A stretch of 64,000 bases of DNA, taken from Jannaschia pagri (lineage in GTDB: Bacteria; Pseudomonadota; Alphaproteobacteria; Rhodobacterales; Rhodobacteraceae). Positions 1 to 9,574 of the stretch are shown here, piece by piece. The number at the start of each line of letters is the position of its first letter. Positions within the stretch are counted from its first letter, which is position 1. The notes under the pieces were generated by a model. It saw only the letters and a list, made by a program, of their open reading frames with translations, did no database searches and had not been told where the DNA came from. The DNA lies in assembly GCF_019655435.1 (NCBI RefSeq), contig NZ_BPFH01000002.1, positions 372,001 through 436,000 of the forward strand. The letters run 5' to 3'. Made by a program: the position numbers and the translations under genes.

Positions 1-602
1 TCCGGATCGCGCAGATTGAAGAGGAATTCGGACGGGTCCGAGATGTTCCACGCCACCTGGAAGTCGATGTCGACGACGTTCTCGTCGCCGGTCAGCATCA
101 GACCCTGTTCCTGGCGGTTTCCGCGGTTCACGCCAATGTCCACCGTCCGTTCCGTAGACACCGGGATGACCTCGGCAGTGACCACAGGCCACGGCGCGAA
201 GTTCAGACCCGGCTGCCCGATGGAGCCCTGGAAGTCGCCAAGGAACAGTTCCACCGACCGTTCTTCCGGACGCACCGTGTAGACCGACGCATAGATCCAG
301 AGACCGAGCGCGGCCAAAAGACCCACGATAAGCGTGGTGCGGTTCAGTTCGAACCCGCCACCGCCGCCTCCGTTGCCGCCGTTTGGCCGACGGGGTCCCC
401 CGCCGCGGCCACCCATGAGCACGCGCAACTGATCCTGGCCCTTGCGCACCAAATCGTCGATTTCTGGAATATTCGGTCCGCCCGGCTGTCCGGGTCTACG
501 CCCGCCATTCGGTCGATCTGAGCCACGATCGGGGCCGTCATTCGACCCTCGTCCGCCACCGGAGTTGCCACCGCCCCCCCAGGGGCCGCCTGTTCCTGCC
601 AT
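1..602 (-). CDS. hflK: HflK, FtsH protease activity modulator (N-terminal part, runs off the window)
   Basis: The first 200 residues are visible; the C-terminus lies beyond the left edge. The N-terminus is a Gly/Asn/Pro-rich disordered tail (about residues 1-95) with the short segment NIPEIDDLVRKGQDQLR, then one membrane helix (FELNRTTLIVGLLAALGLW), then the start of the band-7/SPFH domain (VYTVRPEERSVELFLGDF, DENVVDIDFQVAWNISDPSE). In this family HflK pairs with HflC and holds the FtsH membrane protease in large periplasmic-facing assemblies. The ATG at 602 is the last gene of a minus-strand run thiN-rpiA-gor-hflK. hflC is expected next, outside the window. Confidence 0.95.
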   Translation of the reverse strand, partial: MAGTGGPWGGGGNSGGGRGSNDGPDRGSDRPNGGRRPGQPGGPNIPEIDDLVRKGQDQLRVLMGGRGGGPRRPNGGNGGGGGGFELNRTTLIVGLLAALGLWIYASVYTVRPEERSVELFLGDFQGSIGQPGLNFAPWPVVTAEVIPVSTERTVDIGVNRGNRQEQGLMLTGDENVVDIDFQVAWNISDPSEFLFNLRDP

Positions 603-669
603 CAGGAAAGTCCCTTCCGTATTAGGTCTTGTCTTGCTGTTTGTAAGATTGGCCCGGAAACCGGGGACT

Positions 670-2028
670 TCAAGCGAGGACGCGCACGGGGTCCTTCATC
701 GTCACCATTTCCTCGGCCATCGCGGGGTGAACGGCGCATGTCCGGTCGAAATCAGCCTTGGTCGCGCCCATCTTGAGGGCGACGGCGACGAATTGAATCA
801 TCTCGGCAGCCGATGGGCCGACGATATGGACCCCGAGAACCTTATCGGTGTCCTTCGAGACGAGCATTTTGAACAGAACCCGTTCCGCACCACCTGCAAA
901 AGCGCTCTGCATGGGGCGGAAGGCTGTCGCATAGACCAGGGTCGGTTCCTGTTCTTCGGCTTGTTCTTCGGTCAGGCCCACGGTGCCCATCTCTGGCTGC
1001 GTAAAGGTCGCGGACGGGATCAGGTCGTAATCCATCTTGGTCCGGTTGCCCTTGAACACCGTCTCGTGGAACGCGATGGCCTCCCGGATCGCGACCGGTG
1101 TCAGCTCAACGCGACCGATGACATCGCCCAAAGCATAGATCGACGGAACGGCCGTTTGACCATACTCATCGACCTCGATGGCGCCGCGACGGTTGAGCTT
1201 GACCCCCACGTCCTCCAAGCCCAGCCCCGCCGTGTTCGGCGTCCGACCGGTGGCCCACAGCAAGGCGTCAAATTCGTCCTCGTGCCCATTGGAGCCCTTG
1301 ACCCAAATCCGGTCACCACGCTTTTCGATGGCCGTCGGCGCGCAGCCCGTGTGAAGCGTAACACCACGTTGCTGCATGCAATCTGCCACGTGCCCACGCG
1401 CCTCATCATCAAAGCCGCGCAGGATCTGGGCTTTTCGGATGAACATCTGGACATCCACCCCCAAGCCGTTGAACACACAGGCAAATTCGCAGCCGATATA
1501 GCCCGCGCCAACGATCAACATCTTCTTCGGCAACTGCGGCAGATCAAACAAATCATCCGATACCAGGCCCAGGTCAGCCCCCGGCATATCGGGTCGGCTG
1601 GGTCGCCCACCCACCGCGATCAGGATATGTTTGGCCGTCTTGCGCGTGCCGTCGGCCAATTCCACCGTATGTGCATCCGCGACCTTGGCCCGCTGTTTAA
1701 AGATCTCGACGCCAGCCTTCTCGGCATTGCCTTCATAGGCCCCTTCGAGGCGCGACAACTCACTGTTGAGGTGGTCCTTGAACGCGGTCCAGTCGAAGGC
1801 GCCAACCTGCGCATCCCATCCGTATTGGGTCGCTTGCTGGATCGCGCCCGGGTACTCTGACGCAAAGACCATGAGCTTCTTGGGCACACAGCCCCGGATC
1901 ACGCAGGTGCCGCCCATCCGACTTTCCTCGGCAAGGGCGACCCTCTGGCCGCCCAAGGCCGTCAAACGTGCCGCCCGCACCCCGCCGGAGCCACCGCCGA
2001 TGACGAAAAGGTCGTAGTCGAATTCCAT
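670..2028 (-). CDS. gor: Glutathione-disulfide reductase
   Basis: 452 residues, normal length for the family. It reduces oxidised glutathione with NADPH in the cytoplasm. The N-terminal FAD-binding loop is GGGSGGVRAARL, followed by the redox disulfide in GGTCVIRGCVPKKL (two Cys with four residues between them, as in glutathione reductases). The NADPH-binding motif is GAGYIGCEFA near residue 175, and the dimerisation domain ends with the catalytic His in the HPAMAEE context. The ATG lies just upstream of the FAD motif. It sits 76 bp after rpiA and 67 bp before hflK on the same strand. Rpi and Gor both concern NADPH supply or use, so co-expression would be sensible. Confidence 0.96.
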   Translation of the reverse strand: MEFDYDLFVIGGGSGGVRAARLTALGGQRVALAEESRMGGTCVIRGCVPKKLMVFASEYPGAIQQATQYGWDAQVGAFDWTAFKDHLNSELSRLEGAYEGNAEKAGVEIFKQRAKVADAHTVELADGTRKTAKHILIAVGGRPSRPDMPGADLGLVSDDLFDLPQLPKKMLIVGAGYIGCEFACVFNGLGVDVQMFIRKAQILRGFDDEARGHVADCMQQRGVTLHTGCAPTAIEKRGDRIWVKGSNGHEDEFDALLWATGRTPNTAGLGLEDVGVKLNRRGAIEVDEYGQTAVPSIYALGDVIGRVELTPVAIREAIAFHETVFKGNRTKMDYDLIPSATFTQPEMGTVGLTEEQAEEQEPTLVYATAFRPMQSAFAGGAERVLFKMLVSKDTDKVLGVHIVGPSAAEMIQFVAVALKMGATKADFDRTCAVHPAMAEEMVTMKDPVRVLA

Positions 2029-2104
2029 GGCCTAGGCTCCTGCGTCGATCTTGACGCCAGACCTAGTGGTTGCCCGCCGCAGCCGCAATGTCGCAGGCCG
2101 TGGT

Positions 2105-2893
2105 TTACTCCGACACTCTGACGAAGATGTTATCGTCGTCCTGCATATCGACCTGTTCGGTCACCACGGTCCCGTTGTTGATGTCCCGGACCTCGACCGA
2201 TCCATCAGAGGCACCGACCACCACCACATCGCAAATATCTAGGAACAACCCATTCTCCACGACGCCCGGCATCTGGTTGAGGACCAGGCTGAGCTGTCGC
2301 GGGTTCCCGATACGCCGCAGGTGCAGGTCCAGGATCAAATTGCCCTCGTCAGTGCGATAGGGGGCGTCGCGGTTGAGCCGCAGCGTCACCGACCGCCCTC
2401 CCACATCCATACCGATCAGGCTTTCCTCAATCAGGGCCTTGGTCGTCTGCCAGCCAAAGGGGATCACCTCCACCGGGAGCGGGAAGGCGCCAAGGGTGTC
2501 GACATTCTTGGACGCATCGGTGATCACGACCATCATATCGGACGCGGTCGCGACGATCTTTTCCTGCAACAAAGCGCCGCCGCCGCCTTTGATCAGGTTC
2601 AGATCGGGGTCGAATTCATCCGCCCCGTCAATGGTCAGGTCCAGCCATTTCACGTCTTCCAGCGAGGCGATGGGCACGCCGACCTCGCGGGCAAGGTGGG
2701 CTGTGCGCGTCGAGGTGGGCACGCCCGTGATGCGAAAGCCATCCTCGCGCACCATCTCGCCAAGGCAGCGGACCATCCATGCGGCGGTCGAGCCCGTTCC
2801 CAAGCCAATCCGCATCCCGTCTTCGACATAGTCCAGTGCCCGACGCGCCGAGACGTATTTCGCCATGTCGATAGGGTTCAGTCGTGATGGCAT
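2105..2893 (-). CDS. rpiA: Ribose-5-phosphate isomerase A
   Basis: 262 residues. It interconverts ribose 5-phosphate and ribulose 5-phosphate in the pentose phosphate pathway. Family motifs are present in order: GLGTGSTAAWM (phosphate binding), TIDGADEFD (catalytic Asp pair) and IKGGGGALLQEKI (catalytic Lys and Glu). The start ATG gives the expected N-terminus about 30 residues before the GTGSTA motif. It lies 32 bp after thiN and is followed by gor on the same strand, suggesting one transcript. Confidence 0.97.
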   Translation of the reverse strand: MPSRLNPIDMAKYVSARRALDYVEDGMRIGLGTGSTAAWMVRCLGEMVREDGFRITGVPTSTRTAHLAREVGVPIASLEDVKWLDLTIDGADEFDPDLNLIKGGGGALLQEKIVATASDMMVVITDASKNVDTLGAFPLPVEVIPFGWQTTKALIEESLIGMDVGGRSVTLRLNRDAPYRTDEGNLILDLHLRRIGNPRQLSLVLNQMPGVVENGLFLDICDVVVVGASDGSVEVRDINNGTVVTEQVDMQDDDNIFVRVSE

Positions 2894-2925
2894 CCGCTGG
2901 GTCCTCCTGACGCTCCGCCCCGTCG

Positions 2926-3639
2926 TTATAGGACGTCGGACGACACCGGGCGAGGGTCGATTTTAAGCCCGTGCAGCATCGCCTCTAAGTTGTCGGAGGC
3001 CAAGATCAACGCAACCGGCCCCCCCTCCATGTCTATGGTCACCTCTGGCGCAACACTGCGATTCGAGGTACCGACCTGCCCCGCTGGCTCAAACACCAGG
3101 CCATCCACGGGCCAGCGTAGCCCCAGACTTCGCCCACGCGCCTGCCCGAGCGGCCAGAGCGACACGCGACTGCCTATCGGGATGTCCAAAGTGACGCGGC
3201 GCGGCAGCAGACAGAGGCAATCCACCTCACCCAGCAAAATCACCTGTGGGCACGCCGGACGGCGGGCCATTTCGCTGAGGCACGCGAGGAAATGGTCCAC
3301 CCGCCGACCAAGAAACCCAACGCCGATCACCCAAGGCGCCTCGCTCGTGCGCAGCGCTTTGGCAAAATCCGTGCTGTCTTGCTCCGCGATATGGTGGGTC
3401 ACCTCCGCGAAGGCCGTGCGCGCCTCCGCAGACGCGCTATCGAGGTCCCCAACCAACCGATCAGGGACGATATCCTGCGCCAGAAGGTCATTCGCCCCTC
3501 CATCAACGGCCACTATGCGCGGAGCAAGCGTTAAGGCTCTGGCAAGGACACCCGTGCTAACCCCCGCCCCACCGACCAGCGTTTCCGGAGTTTGGCGATC
3601 CGCTGAACCTGGGCCATTATGAGGAAGGGAACTTGGCAT
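2926..3639 (-). CDS. thiN: Thiamine diphosphokinase
   Basis: 237 residues. It transfers diphosphate from ATP to thiamine to make thiamine diphosphate. Motifs visible are VDGGANDLL (residues about 45-53), VGDLDS, and DSTDFAKAL, all diagnostic for the TPK catalytic domain; the C-terminal domain binds thiamine and is more variable. The reading frame stays open further upstream, but the ATG at 3639 gives a family-like start and the upstream extension has no family resemblance. It is first in the thiN-rpiA-gor-hflK run and divergent from the acidic protein at 3778. Confidence 0.88.
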   Translation of the reverse strand: MPSSLPHNGPGSADRQTPETLVGGAGVSTGVLARALTLAPRIVAVDGGANDLLAQDIVPDRLVGDLDSASAEARTAFAEVTHHIAEQDSTDFAKALRTSEAPWVIGVGFLGRRVDHFLACLSEMARRPACPQVILLGEVDCLCLLPRRVTLDIPIGSRVSLWPLGQARGRSLGLRWPVDGLVFEPAGQVGTSNRSVAPEVTIDMEGGPVALILASDNLEAMLHGLKIDPRPVSSDVL

Positions 3640-3777
3640 TGACGTCGATTCTGGCAAAAATCCGTCTCGGAATTCGTCAAATGGTCCCGAACTGGGCACG
3701 ATTTGACTCGAATCGTTTTGTTTCTTCGGATGCGAAGTGAAACAGTTTTTCGGTCCGAGAAGGAAGTGGTGACAACC

Positions 3778-6162
3778 ATGGTGCCTGCAAACAAGATACT
3801 GACGGTCGCTTACGGAACCTTTTCGTGCACGCTCGAAGGGTTCGACGATCCGTTCTCCACAATGACGGACATCGCGGAGTACTTCCGCGATCTGGCAGCC
3901 CAAGACCGCTATTTTGGGGCGGAGCCACCAACGCCCGACATGGCGATGCTCCGTCAGATTGCCGAGGCGAAGACCCAGTCCGCGGTGGAGGCCGAGGGCG
4001 ACGACAGTGGCGTCCGCCTGCGCCCCGCTGCGGCAACCCCAGCCGCGCCAGACGTGATCGCGCAACCCATCGAAAGCGACGCCGAGCCCGTTGCTGATCC
4101 GGTTGTCGACGCAGCCGTTGCAGTAACAGACGAAGACGTTCCGGCGGAGGTGGCCACGCAGGTGGACGAAGCGGATCTCCCTGTTGGCGAGGCGGCATCA
4201 GATGAACTGCCGGCGGTCCCGGATGTGGGCGTTGCGGAGGTCTCGCCCGAAATAGAGGCTGCGGCCGAGGGCGATGCCCCTGCCGAAGACACCGCACTTG
4301 ATCAAAGCGCCGCGGCGAAACTCGCACGGATCCGCAATGCGGTGGCCGAAGAGGAAGCGTTTTCCTCGCCTTACTCCGAAGATCAGCATGCCGAGGACGA
4401 GGGTCTGATCGAACGGCTCCAGGACACGTTGGAGGCATCCTTCGAGACAGCCGAAGAGACAATCGCGACGGTGAACCTGACTGACGCGAGCGACGATATC
4501 GAGGGTGACGCTGAGCTACAGGCGGACGGCTCCGCAGACGAAGATGCGGACGAACTCCTTCGGGTTGGCGATGCAGTCGCGGACAGCGGTGCCGCTGAAG
4601 TCTCCATGGATGCGGCGGTTGCGGCGGTTGCGGCTGAGCCTACGCCGAAGAACACAGTCGAAACACTGGCTCAGGCCGTCGCTCACACGGCGCGTCGCCG
4701 GTCGGACCAAGACGAAGCCAGCATACCCGCCGAATCCGCCAAGATCGAAGAACAATCCAACGATGGATCGGAGGATGTCACAGTCGGTTCGGACGATGTG
4801 CCAGCCAAAGACGCAAGCAGTGAACGCCCTCGCCGCCGCATCCGCGTTCGCAAAGTTCGTCGCGCCGCGGCTGCCGCAGAGGCCGCCGCCGAAGCCGCTG
4901 CATCTCTTGCCGCTGACAGACCTGCACCGACGGCACCTTCGGCTCCGGACGGTGCGATGAGCGCAGATCAGCCGCCGCAAAACGTACCAAGCCAAGACAC
5001 TGCCGAAGCTGCGGCCGTGGACGCGTCCGCTCCTGCTGCCTCCGACGGCCCCACCGCGTCCGACCTGAACCTCGGCGATGACGAAGAGGCCGACCTGATG
5101 GCCGAATTGGCCGCGATTGAAGCGGAACTCGGACGGGATGCGACGGGCGCCAACGTCGAAGACGACATCGACGAGGTTCTCGCGCCCGCCGCGGCCAGCG
5201 CCTCGATGGGCGATGACGACCTGATGGCCGAACTGGCCGCGATCCGAGCCGTGGAAGAACTGGATGACACCCCCGCAGAGGCCCCTGCTCCAGCACCGTC
5301 ATTCGATGCGCCCGACGACGACGAGACGGCCCACGTCGACGAAAAGGACGCGGTGACAGAACCGGCAACGGATGCGGAGGCCGAGCCCACAGATGCGGCT
5401 TTCGAAGAGGTGCAGACCGCTGTCGAGGACGCCGGTGAAGAAACGCCAGCGGCGGCGACCGATGCGGACCCCGAGGACCTTGAGAGGTTGTTCGCGGCCA
5501 CCGACAGCCGTTTGTCCGGCGAAGACACCTCTCGCCGCCACGCCAACATCTCGCACCTCAAGGCGGCCGTCGCCGCACGTCGCGCCGATGACACGATGGA
5601 AACGGTCAAGGTCGATGACTCGGGCGCCTATCGTGCCGACTTGGCCAGCACGGTCCGTCCGCGGCGCGCCACGAAGTCTGAAGAGCCTGTCAAAACCGCG
5701 CGACCGGAACGGAACGCTCCACTGGTGCTCGTGTCGGAGCAACGGATTGCGGAGGCGGCACAGGCCCCACAGGAAGCTCCCGCACCGGTGGCGCCCCGTC
5801 GGGCCCCGCGCGTCGCTGACATGGACCGCGAGATCGAAGCCAAAGCACCCCCCCGGCGCCAGACGCCAGACATGGGCGACGACTTTGAGCAATTCGCACA
5901 GGACGTGGGGGCGACTGACCTCGCGGATGTCTTGGAAGCGGCTGCCGTTTACTCCGCGACCGTTATGGGAGAAGACAAGTTCTCCCGCCCCCGGCTGTTG
6001 CACCTGGCGGCTGAGGCCGTGGACGATCTGAGCCGAGAGGACGGTCTGCGCGGGTTCGGCCAACTCCTTCGGGAAGGTACTCTGCGGAAAGTGAGCCGCG
6101 GGACGTTCACGTTGGGCACGGACTCACGGTTCCGTCGCCAGGCGGAGCGACGGGTGGGATAG
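3778..6162 (+). CDS. Large acidic protein of unknown function with conserved-looking ends
   Basis: 794 residues. No enzyme domain was recognised. The first 70 residues look folded (KILTVAYGTFSCTLEGFDDPF, then EYFRDLAAQDRYFGAEPP), and so do the last 95 (FEQFAQDVGATDLADVLEAA, then FSRPRLLHLAAEAVDDLS). About 600 residues between them are Ala/Glu/Asp-rich and probably disordered. This linker holds a very basic patch (RPRRRIRVRKVRR, about residues 348-362) next to an Ala-rich helix, and two copies of DLMAELAAI (about residues 440 and 480). Similar proteins occur in Rhodobacterales and are sometimes labelled CheA-like, but no histidine kinase or chemotaxis motif is present. The ATG follows AAGGAAG; an upstream in-frame GTG pair is the alternative start. 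Confidence 0.85.
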   Translation: MVPANKILTVAYGTFSCTLEGFDDPFSTMTDIAEYFRDLAAQDRYFGAEPPTPDMAMLRQIAEAKTQSAVEAEGDDSGVRLRPAAATPAAPDVIAQPIESDAEPVADPVVDAAVAVTDEDVPAEVATQVDEADLPVGEAASDELPAVPDVGVAEVSPEIEAAAEGDAPAEDTALDQSAAAKLARIRNAVAEEEAFSSPYSEDQHAEDEGLIERLQDTLEASFETAEETIATVNLTDASDDIEGDAELQADGSADEDADELLRVGDAVADSGAAEVSMDAAVAAVAAEPTPKNTVETLAQAVAHTARRRSDQDEASIPAESAKIEEQSNDGSEDVTVGSDDVPAKDASSERPRRRIRVRKVRRAAAAAEAAAEAAASLAADRPAPTAPSAPDGAMSADQPPQNVPSQDTAEAAAVDASAPAASDGPTASDLNLGDDEEADLMAELAAIEAELGRDATGANVEDDIDEVLAPAAASASMGDDDLMAELAAIRAVEELDDTPAEAPAPAPSFDAPDDDETAHVDEKDAVTEPATDAEAEPTDAAFEEVQTAVEDAGEETPAAATDADPEDLERLFAATDSRLSGEDTSRRHANISHLKAAVAARRADDTMETVKVDDSGAYRADLASTVRPRRATKSEEPVKTARPERNAPLVLVSEQRIAEAAQAPQEAPAPVAPRRAPRVADMDREIEAKAPPRRQTPDMGDDFEQFAQDVGATDLADVLEAAAVYSATVMGEDKFSRPRLLHLAAEAVDDLSREDGLRGFGQLLREGTLRKVSRGTFTLGTDSRFRRQAERRVG

Positions 6163-6177
6163 TGTCGCCCCAATGAA

Positions 6178-6218
6178 TGCATACGGGCCTGCGAGATCTA
6201 CTCGCAGGCCCGTATGCA
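6178..6218 (+). terminator. Perfect 18-bp hairpin after the acidic protein gene
   Basis: The arms TGCATACGGGCCTGCGAG and CTCGCAGGCCCGTATGCA are exact reverse complements separated by the five bases ATCTA. It starts 16 bases after the stop codon at 6162. There is no run of T on either side, so it is either an unusual terminator or a transcript-stabilising 3' stem. Confidence 0.6.
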
Positions 6219-6750
6219 CTCCATAGCCGAGACGGTCAGCAAGAGACCTCGGATCAATTCGAACGCACTGGCAAAGATGCACATAGGTGTCCGATTGCAC
6301 GAAAGTGTCGCGGGGGTTTGCGTCGAAGACGCTACATCGTCGTTCGCTGCGGCAAGCAACAAACGTCACGACGTACTTAACCAGATGCGTGCACGCTTGG
6401 CGCAGTACACTGCGGGAAAGCGGTGCGGCGGACAACGGGCGTAGGGCTTAGCGTTACCGACGTTTCACCCTTTATCCCCAGAGTGACGAACCGCACCAAA
6501 CGCGGCACCGTGTCTTGTGCTGGTCAGCCCGCTCCGTCTTTTAACGATGGTTACCTTTGACCAAACGGCGCGGTGCTCCGGAGCGTGACACTGCGACCGC
6601 CCAGAAGCCACTCAAGCAGTTCTATCTGACCGAACAGCACGTAAAGACGGCCCATCAGGGACAGCGGTCCCGGTTCAAAGCGTATCCCGTGAGCGCATTC
6701 GTTGGTTTCGCAACCGAAACGCGGATCACGTGACCAGGGCTGCCAGGATG
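6219..6750. other. Non-coding stretch between the acidic protein gene and thyX
   Basis: About 530 bases. Short open frames here have no recognisable motif, ribosome site or family resemblance. No tRNA or known structured RNA was recognised. It contains the words AAGCAGTTC and TCTGACCGA at 6616-6633, which recur at 19786-19803. Confidence 0.5.
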
Positions 6751-7668
6751 TCAGGCTTCACCCGCGCGCACGACGTCCATGAACTCTCTCCATTCGCCCT
6801 TGCTCATACCCGAGGTCTCTTGTGTGACCTCCTGCCCGGCGAGCATGCGGCGAACGCAGTCGACCCCGCGCGCGGAGAGCTGCGCGCCGCCAAGGCGATA
6901 GTCCTCGAACGCCGAATAGGCAAAGGGAACCCAATCCTTAACGATTTGGCAAAGAGTCTCAGCGTAGACCCTTATCTCCATCTGGGCGTGGGCGTCGGCG
7001 CGCAGGCGGAGGAAATGAAACAGATTATGGAGGTCCACCTTCCAGTACCACTGCGTGTAAATGTTGGCAGGCAGGTTCATCCGGGCCAGTTCCCGCGCAA
7101 GACCCTGCTGGCCATCCTGGGAGATCATCGCTTCGTAATGGTCGTAGGCCCGGGTGCTGTCGTCGCGCAACCAGTCGAGAACGCGCTGGGCCTCGTCACC
7201 AGTAAGTGCTTCGCCCCGCCCTTGGTTGTTCACAACGGACTGTGCCGCCAGATCGTCGGGCGCGGGGATGTAGAATTCGCGATCCAAGATCGAGTAGCGG
7301 GCGGAGTATTCATTCACGTTTGCCGTGCGATGGCGGATCCATTGGCGTGCGACAAATACCGGCAGCTTCACATGCAGCTTGATCTCGCACATCTCGAACG
7401 GGGTCGAGTGCCAGTGCCGCATCAGATACCGGATAAGCCCCTCATCATTGGAGACCGCCTTGGTGCCACGTCCGTAGCTGACCCGCGCCGCCTGCGTGAT
7501 GGCAGAGTCGTCGCCCATGTAGTCGATGACGCGAATGAACCCGTGATCGAGTACAGGATGCGCGGTGTAGAGATGTGACTCTATCCCTGGAACAGTTGCG
7601 CGCCGGGTTTCGTTGGACCGAGCGCGTTGGGCATCGATCTCGGCCTGTTGGGCAGGAGTCAGGGGCAT
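6751..7668 (-). CDS. thyX: FAD-dependent thymidylate synthase ThyX
   Basis: 305 residues. It makes dTMP from dUMP using methylenetetrahydrofolate, FAD and NADPH. The ThyX signature RHR-x7-S is present as [15 protein letters not shown], and the dUMP-binding region follows the usual order. The length fits alphaproteobacterial ThyX, which has an N-terminal extension ([17 protein letters not shown]). The frame is open to 7941, but the ATG at 7668 begins the family-like sequence. It stands alone, with non-coding DNA on both sides. Confidence 0.96.
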   Translation of the reverse strand: MPLTPAQQAEIDAQRARSNETRRATVPGIESHLYTAHPVLDHGFIRVIDYMGDDSAITQAARVSYGRGTKAVSNDEGLIRYLMRHWHSTPFEMCEIKLHVKLPVFVARQWIRHRTANVNEYSARYSILDREFYIPAPDDLAAQSVVNNQGRGEALTGDEAQRVLDWLRDDSTRAYDHYEAMISQDGQQGLARELARMNLPANIYTQWYWKVDLHNLFHFLRLRADAHAQMEIRVYAETLCQIVKDWVPFAYSAFEDYRLGGAQLSARGVDCVRRMLAGQEVTQETSGMSKGEWREFMDVVRAGEA

Positions 7669-8412
7669 AGGGCCTCGGAGTGTGGGATTCGCGGTTGGCC
7701 ACATGTTGGACCGTTCAAGCGGGTGGGTGCAACATCTGGTCGGGCTGCGGTGTGGGAGATCACGCAGTCCCTGATCTTTCGAACGAAACGTGCGTACCTT
7801 CCGAGAAACCAGAAGGTCAGGTCGAACAGACTTGGTATTCGGGTGTTGGGAAGGTCCTTGGCTAAACGCCTGCCGCATCCAAGCATGTTGATGCATGCCC
7901 GTTGACGCGCGAAGACCCAGACACCGAGGTTCTTTATCCAATCTCGTGTTGGACCCGAGTCCGTTCGCTTGAGTTCCACCGTTCCAAAGCGCCCACCGCT
8001 ATTAGGAAAACGCTGCTTGGAGATGACCAACGCCTAGTAGTCGAATACCTATGACACATTCACGCAACGGGACGATGGCCGTTAAGCGCAGGGTCGCGGG
8101 CGTTAATCCGCCGGGATGGAACTCTTGGACCAAAATAGCGTTCTTGGCGTCCGCTGGTGGAGAAATGGATTACGATCGGTCCAAGGGCTGCAGGATTGCG
8201 CACGGACCGCTTAGCGTGACGCAAATCTGACTTAGCCCCGGCCCACCAAATCGAAGGATCAAGTCACTCTCCAGCCGGGCGAAAACGTGACGTCGACCGA
8301 GCGGCGCACATGGGTCGCGGTCCTCTGGCGGGCAGCCATCGCGATGGCGGGGCCAGGGTTGAGGTGCCCCAAGGCGACGCTAGTGTCCCGCATAGCACCT
8401 AAGGAGAAACAG
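7669..8412. other. Non-coding stretch between thyX and gloA
   Basis: About 740 bases hold the divergent promoters of thyX and gloA. Open frames in it translate to compositionally unnatural sequences rich in Arg and Cys, and none has a plausible ribosome site. No RNA gene was recognised. Confidence 0.5.
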
Positions 8413-8847
8413 ATGCCCATCACCTACCTCCACACCATGGTCCGCGTGAAAGACTTGGATGCCTCCCTCGCCTTCTACAAAATGTTGGGCTTGGTGGAAC
8501 GGCGCCGGTCCGAGAACGAGCGGGGTCGGTTCACACTCGTATTCCTCTGCCCACCGGATCAGGCCGATGGGCACGCAGATGTTGAACTGACGTACAATTG
8601 GGATGGGGACGACGCGCTGCCGGCGGACAGTCGTCATTTCGGGCATCTGGCCTATACGGTGGATGACATCTACGAGACTTGCCAGATGCTCATGGACAAT
8701 GGCGTCACGATCAACCGGCCGCCGCGCGACGGGCACATGGCGTTCGTCCGGTCCCCTGATAACATTTCGATAGAGCTTTTGCAGAAGGGGGATGCCAAGC
8801 CTGCGCAGGAGCCCTGGGCGAGCATGGAGAACACCGGCCATTGGTGA
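8413..8847 (+). CDS. gloA: Lactoylglutathione lyase (glyoxalase I)
   Basis: 144 residues. It isomerises the hemithioacetal of methylglyoxal and glutathione to S-lactoylglutathione. The vicinal-oxygen-chelate fold is seen as two beta-alpha-beta-beta-beta modules: YLHTMVRVKDLDASLAFYKMLG with the first metal His, VELTYNWD, then HFGHLAYTVDDIYE with the second His, and SPDNISIELLQK with the metal Glu. The ATG follows AAGGAG with seven bases between; a longer frame upstream lacks family resemblance. Because gor is in the same window, the glutathione this route needs is likely available. Confidence 0.94.
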   Translation: MPITYLHTMVRVKDLDASLAFYKMLGLVERRRSENERGRFTLVFLCPPDQADGHADVELTYNWDGDDALPADSRHFGHLAYTVDDIYETCQMLMDNGVTINRPPRDGHMAFVRSPDNISIELLQKGDAKPAQEPWASMENTGHW

Positions 8848-9003
8848 CGGGCGAAAGGTTAACAGACTAAGCTGCCAAGCACGTGTCGGCGTCCTTCGCT
8901 AGACCTCAGGCGAGCGGTCCGGAGATCTGACCCCGAGGCGACAAGACTACCTCCAAATTGGTTCGATTGTTCACGGGATTGGGTGTCAGGGGCGCAGTCC
9001 CTG

Positions 9004-9016
9004 CCCCATTTGCGCC
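9004..9016 (+). promoter_or_regulatory. CCCCATTTGCGCC motif upstream of pilin-like gene 1
   Basis: This 13-mer is identical to the one at 10759-10771 upstream of the second pilin-like gene. Both are followed after four to six bases by TCCGCCG. It lies 61 bases before the ATG at 9065, so it could be a promoter element or operator. Function is inferred only from the repetition. Confidence 0.4.
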
Positions 9017-9064
9017 ACATGTTCCGCCGACATAGGGATCCGTGCTAATCGAAAGGGTCTCCCT

Positions 9065-9547
9065 ATGGTCCGAGCTTTCCTGCGTGACGAAGCGGGCGCT
9101 GTCACCGTGGACTGGGTCGTGTTGACGGCGGCGGTGACCGGCTTGGTTCTGGCGACAATGGGCCTGATGGGTGAGACTCTGCAAACCCAGGTGAACCGGA
9201 TTGATGACCGGTTGAACGCACCGTCGATCATCGCACGGATCCAAGGCGGCTTTGGCTATACTCCACATGACGGGGCGCAGTACGACAGCTTGATGACGTC
9301 CATGTCGCAGCTGTCCTCGACCGACTTGGCGCAAATCGCGGCCTACTCGAATGCCCTAAACGACCAAATCACCGATACCACGGACGCGGAAATCGTTGGT
9401 CAGGTCGCGGATTTCAGCGCTGCAGTCGACGTGGCTTACCTGAACGCTGGCGGTGTCAGGGACACGGGGACAACATTTGACGAGACCGAACTGACGCGCA
9501 TCAGCAGCGACATGGGATACGATCCAAGCGCGCTTACGGGCGGGTAA
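9065..9547 (+). CDS. Flp-pilin-like small membrane protein (paralogue 1)
   Basis: 160 residues. The N-terminus resembles a class III (Flp) prepilin: a short polar leader MVRAFLRDEAG, then the hydrophobic segment AVTVDWVVLTAAVTGLVLATMG. If cleaved after Gly11, position +5 is Asp and +6 is Trp, where Flp pilins have Glu and Tyr. The remaining 120 residues are soluble, acidic and without known motif, much longer than a normal Flp pilin. Paralogues with the same N-terminus are at 10837 and 37983. No tad or cpa assembly genes are in the window. The ATG is preceded by AAAGG. Confidence 0.75.
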   Translation: MVRAFLRDEAGAVTVDWVVLTAAVTGLVLATMGLMGETLQTQVNRIDDRLNAPSIIARIQGGFGYTPHDGAQYDSLMTSMSQLSSTDLAQIAAYSNALNDQITDTTDAEIVGQVADFSAAVDVAYLNAGGVRDTGTTFDETELTRISSDMGYDPSALTGG

Positions 9548-9574
9548 CCGGGCACGAGCGGTGGGCGACCCGCG

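Noticed and set aside
442-1860. A 470-codon open frame antisense to gor and hflK
   Set aside because: Low-complexity Pro/Arg translation and no ribosome site; gor motifs on the other strand are complete.
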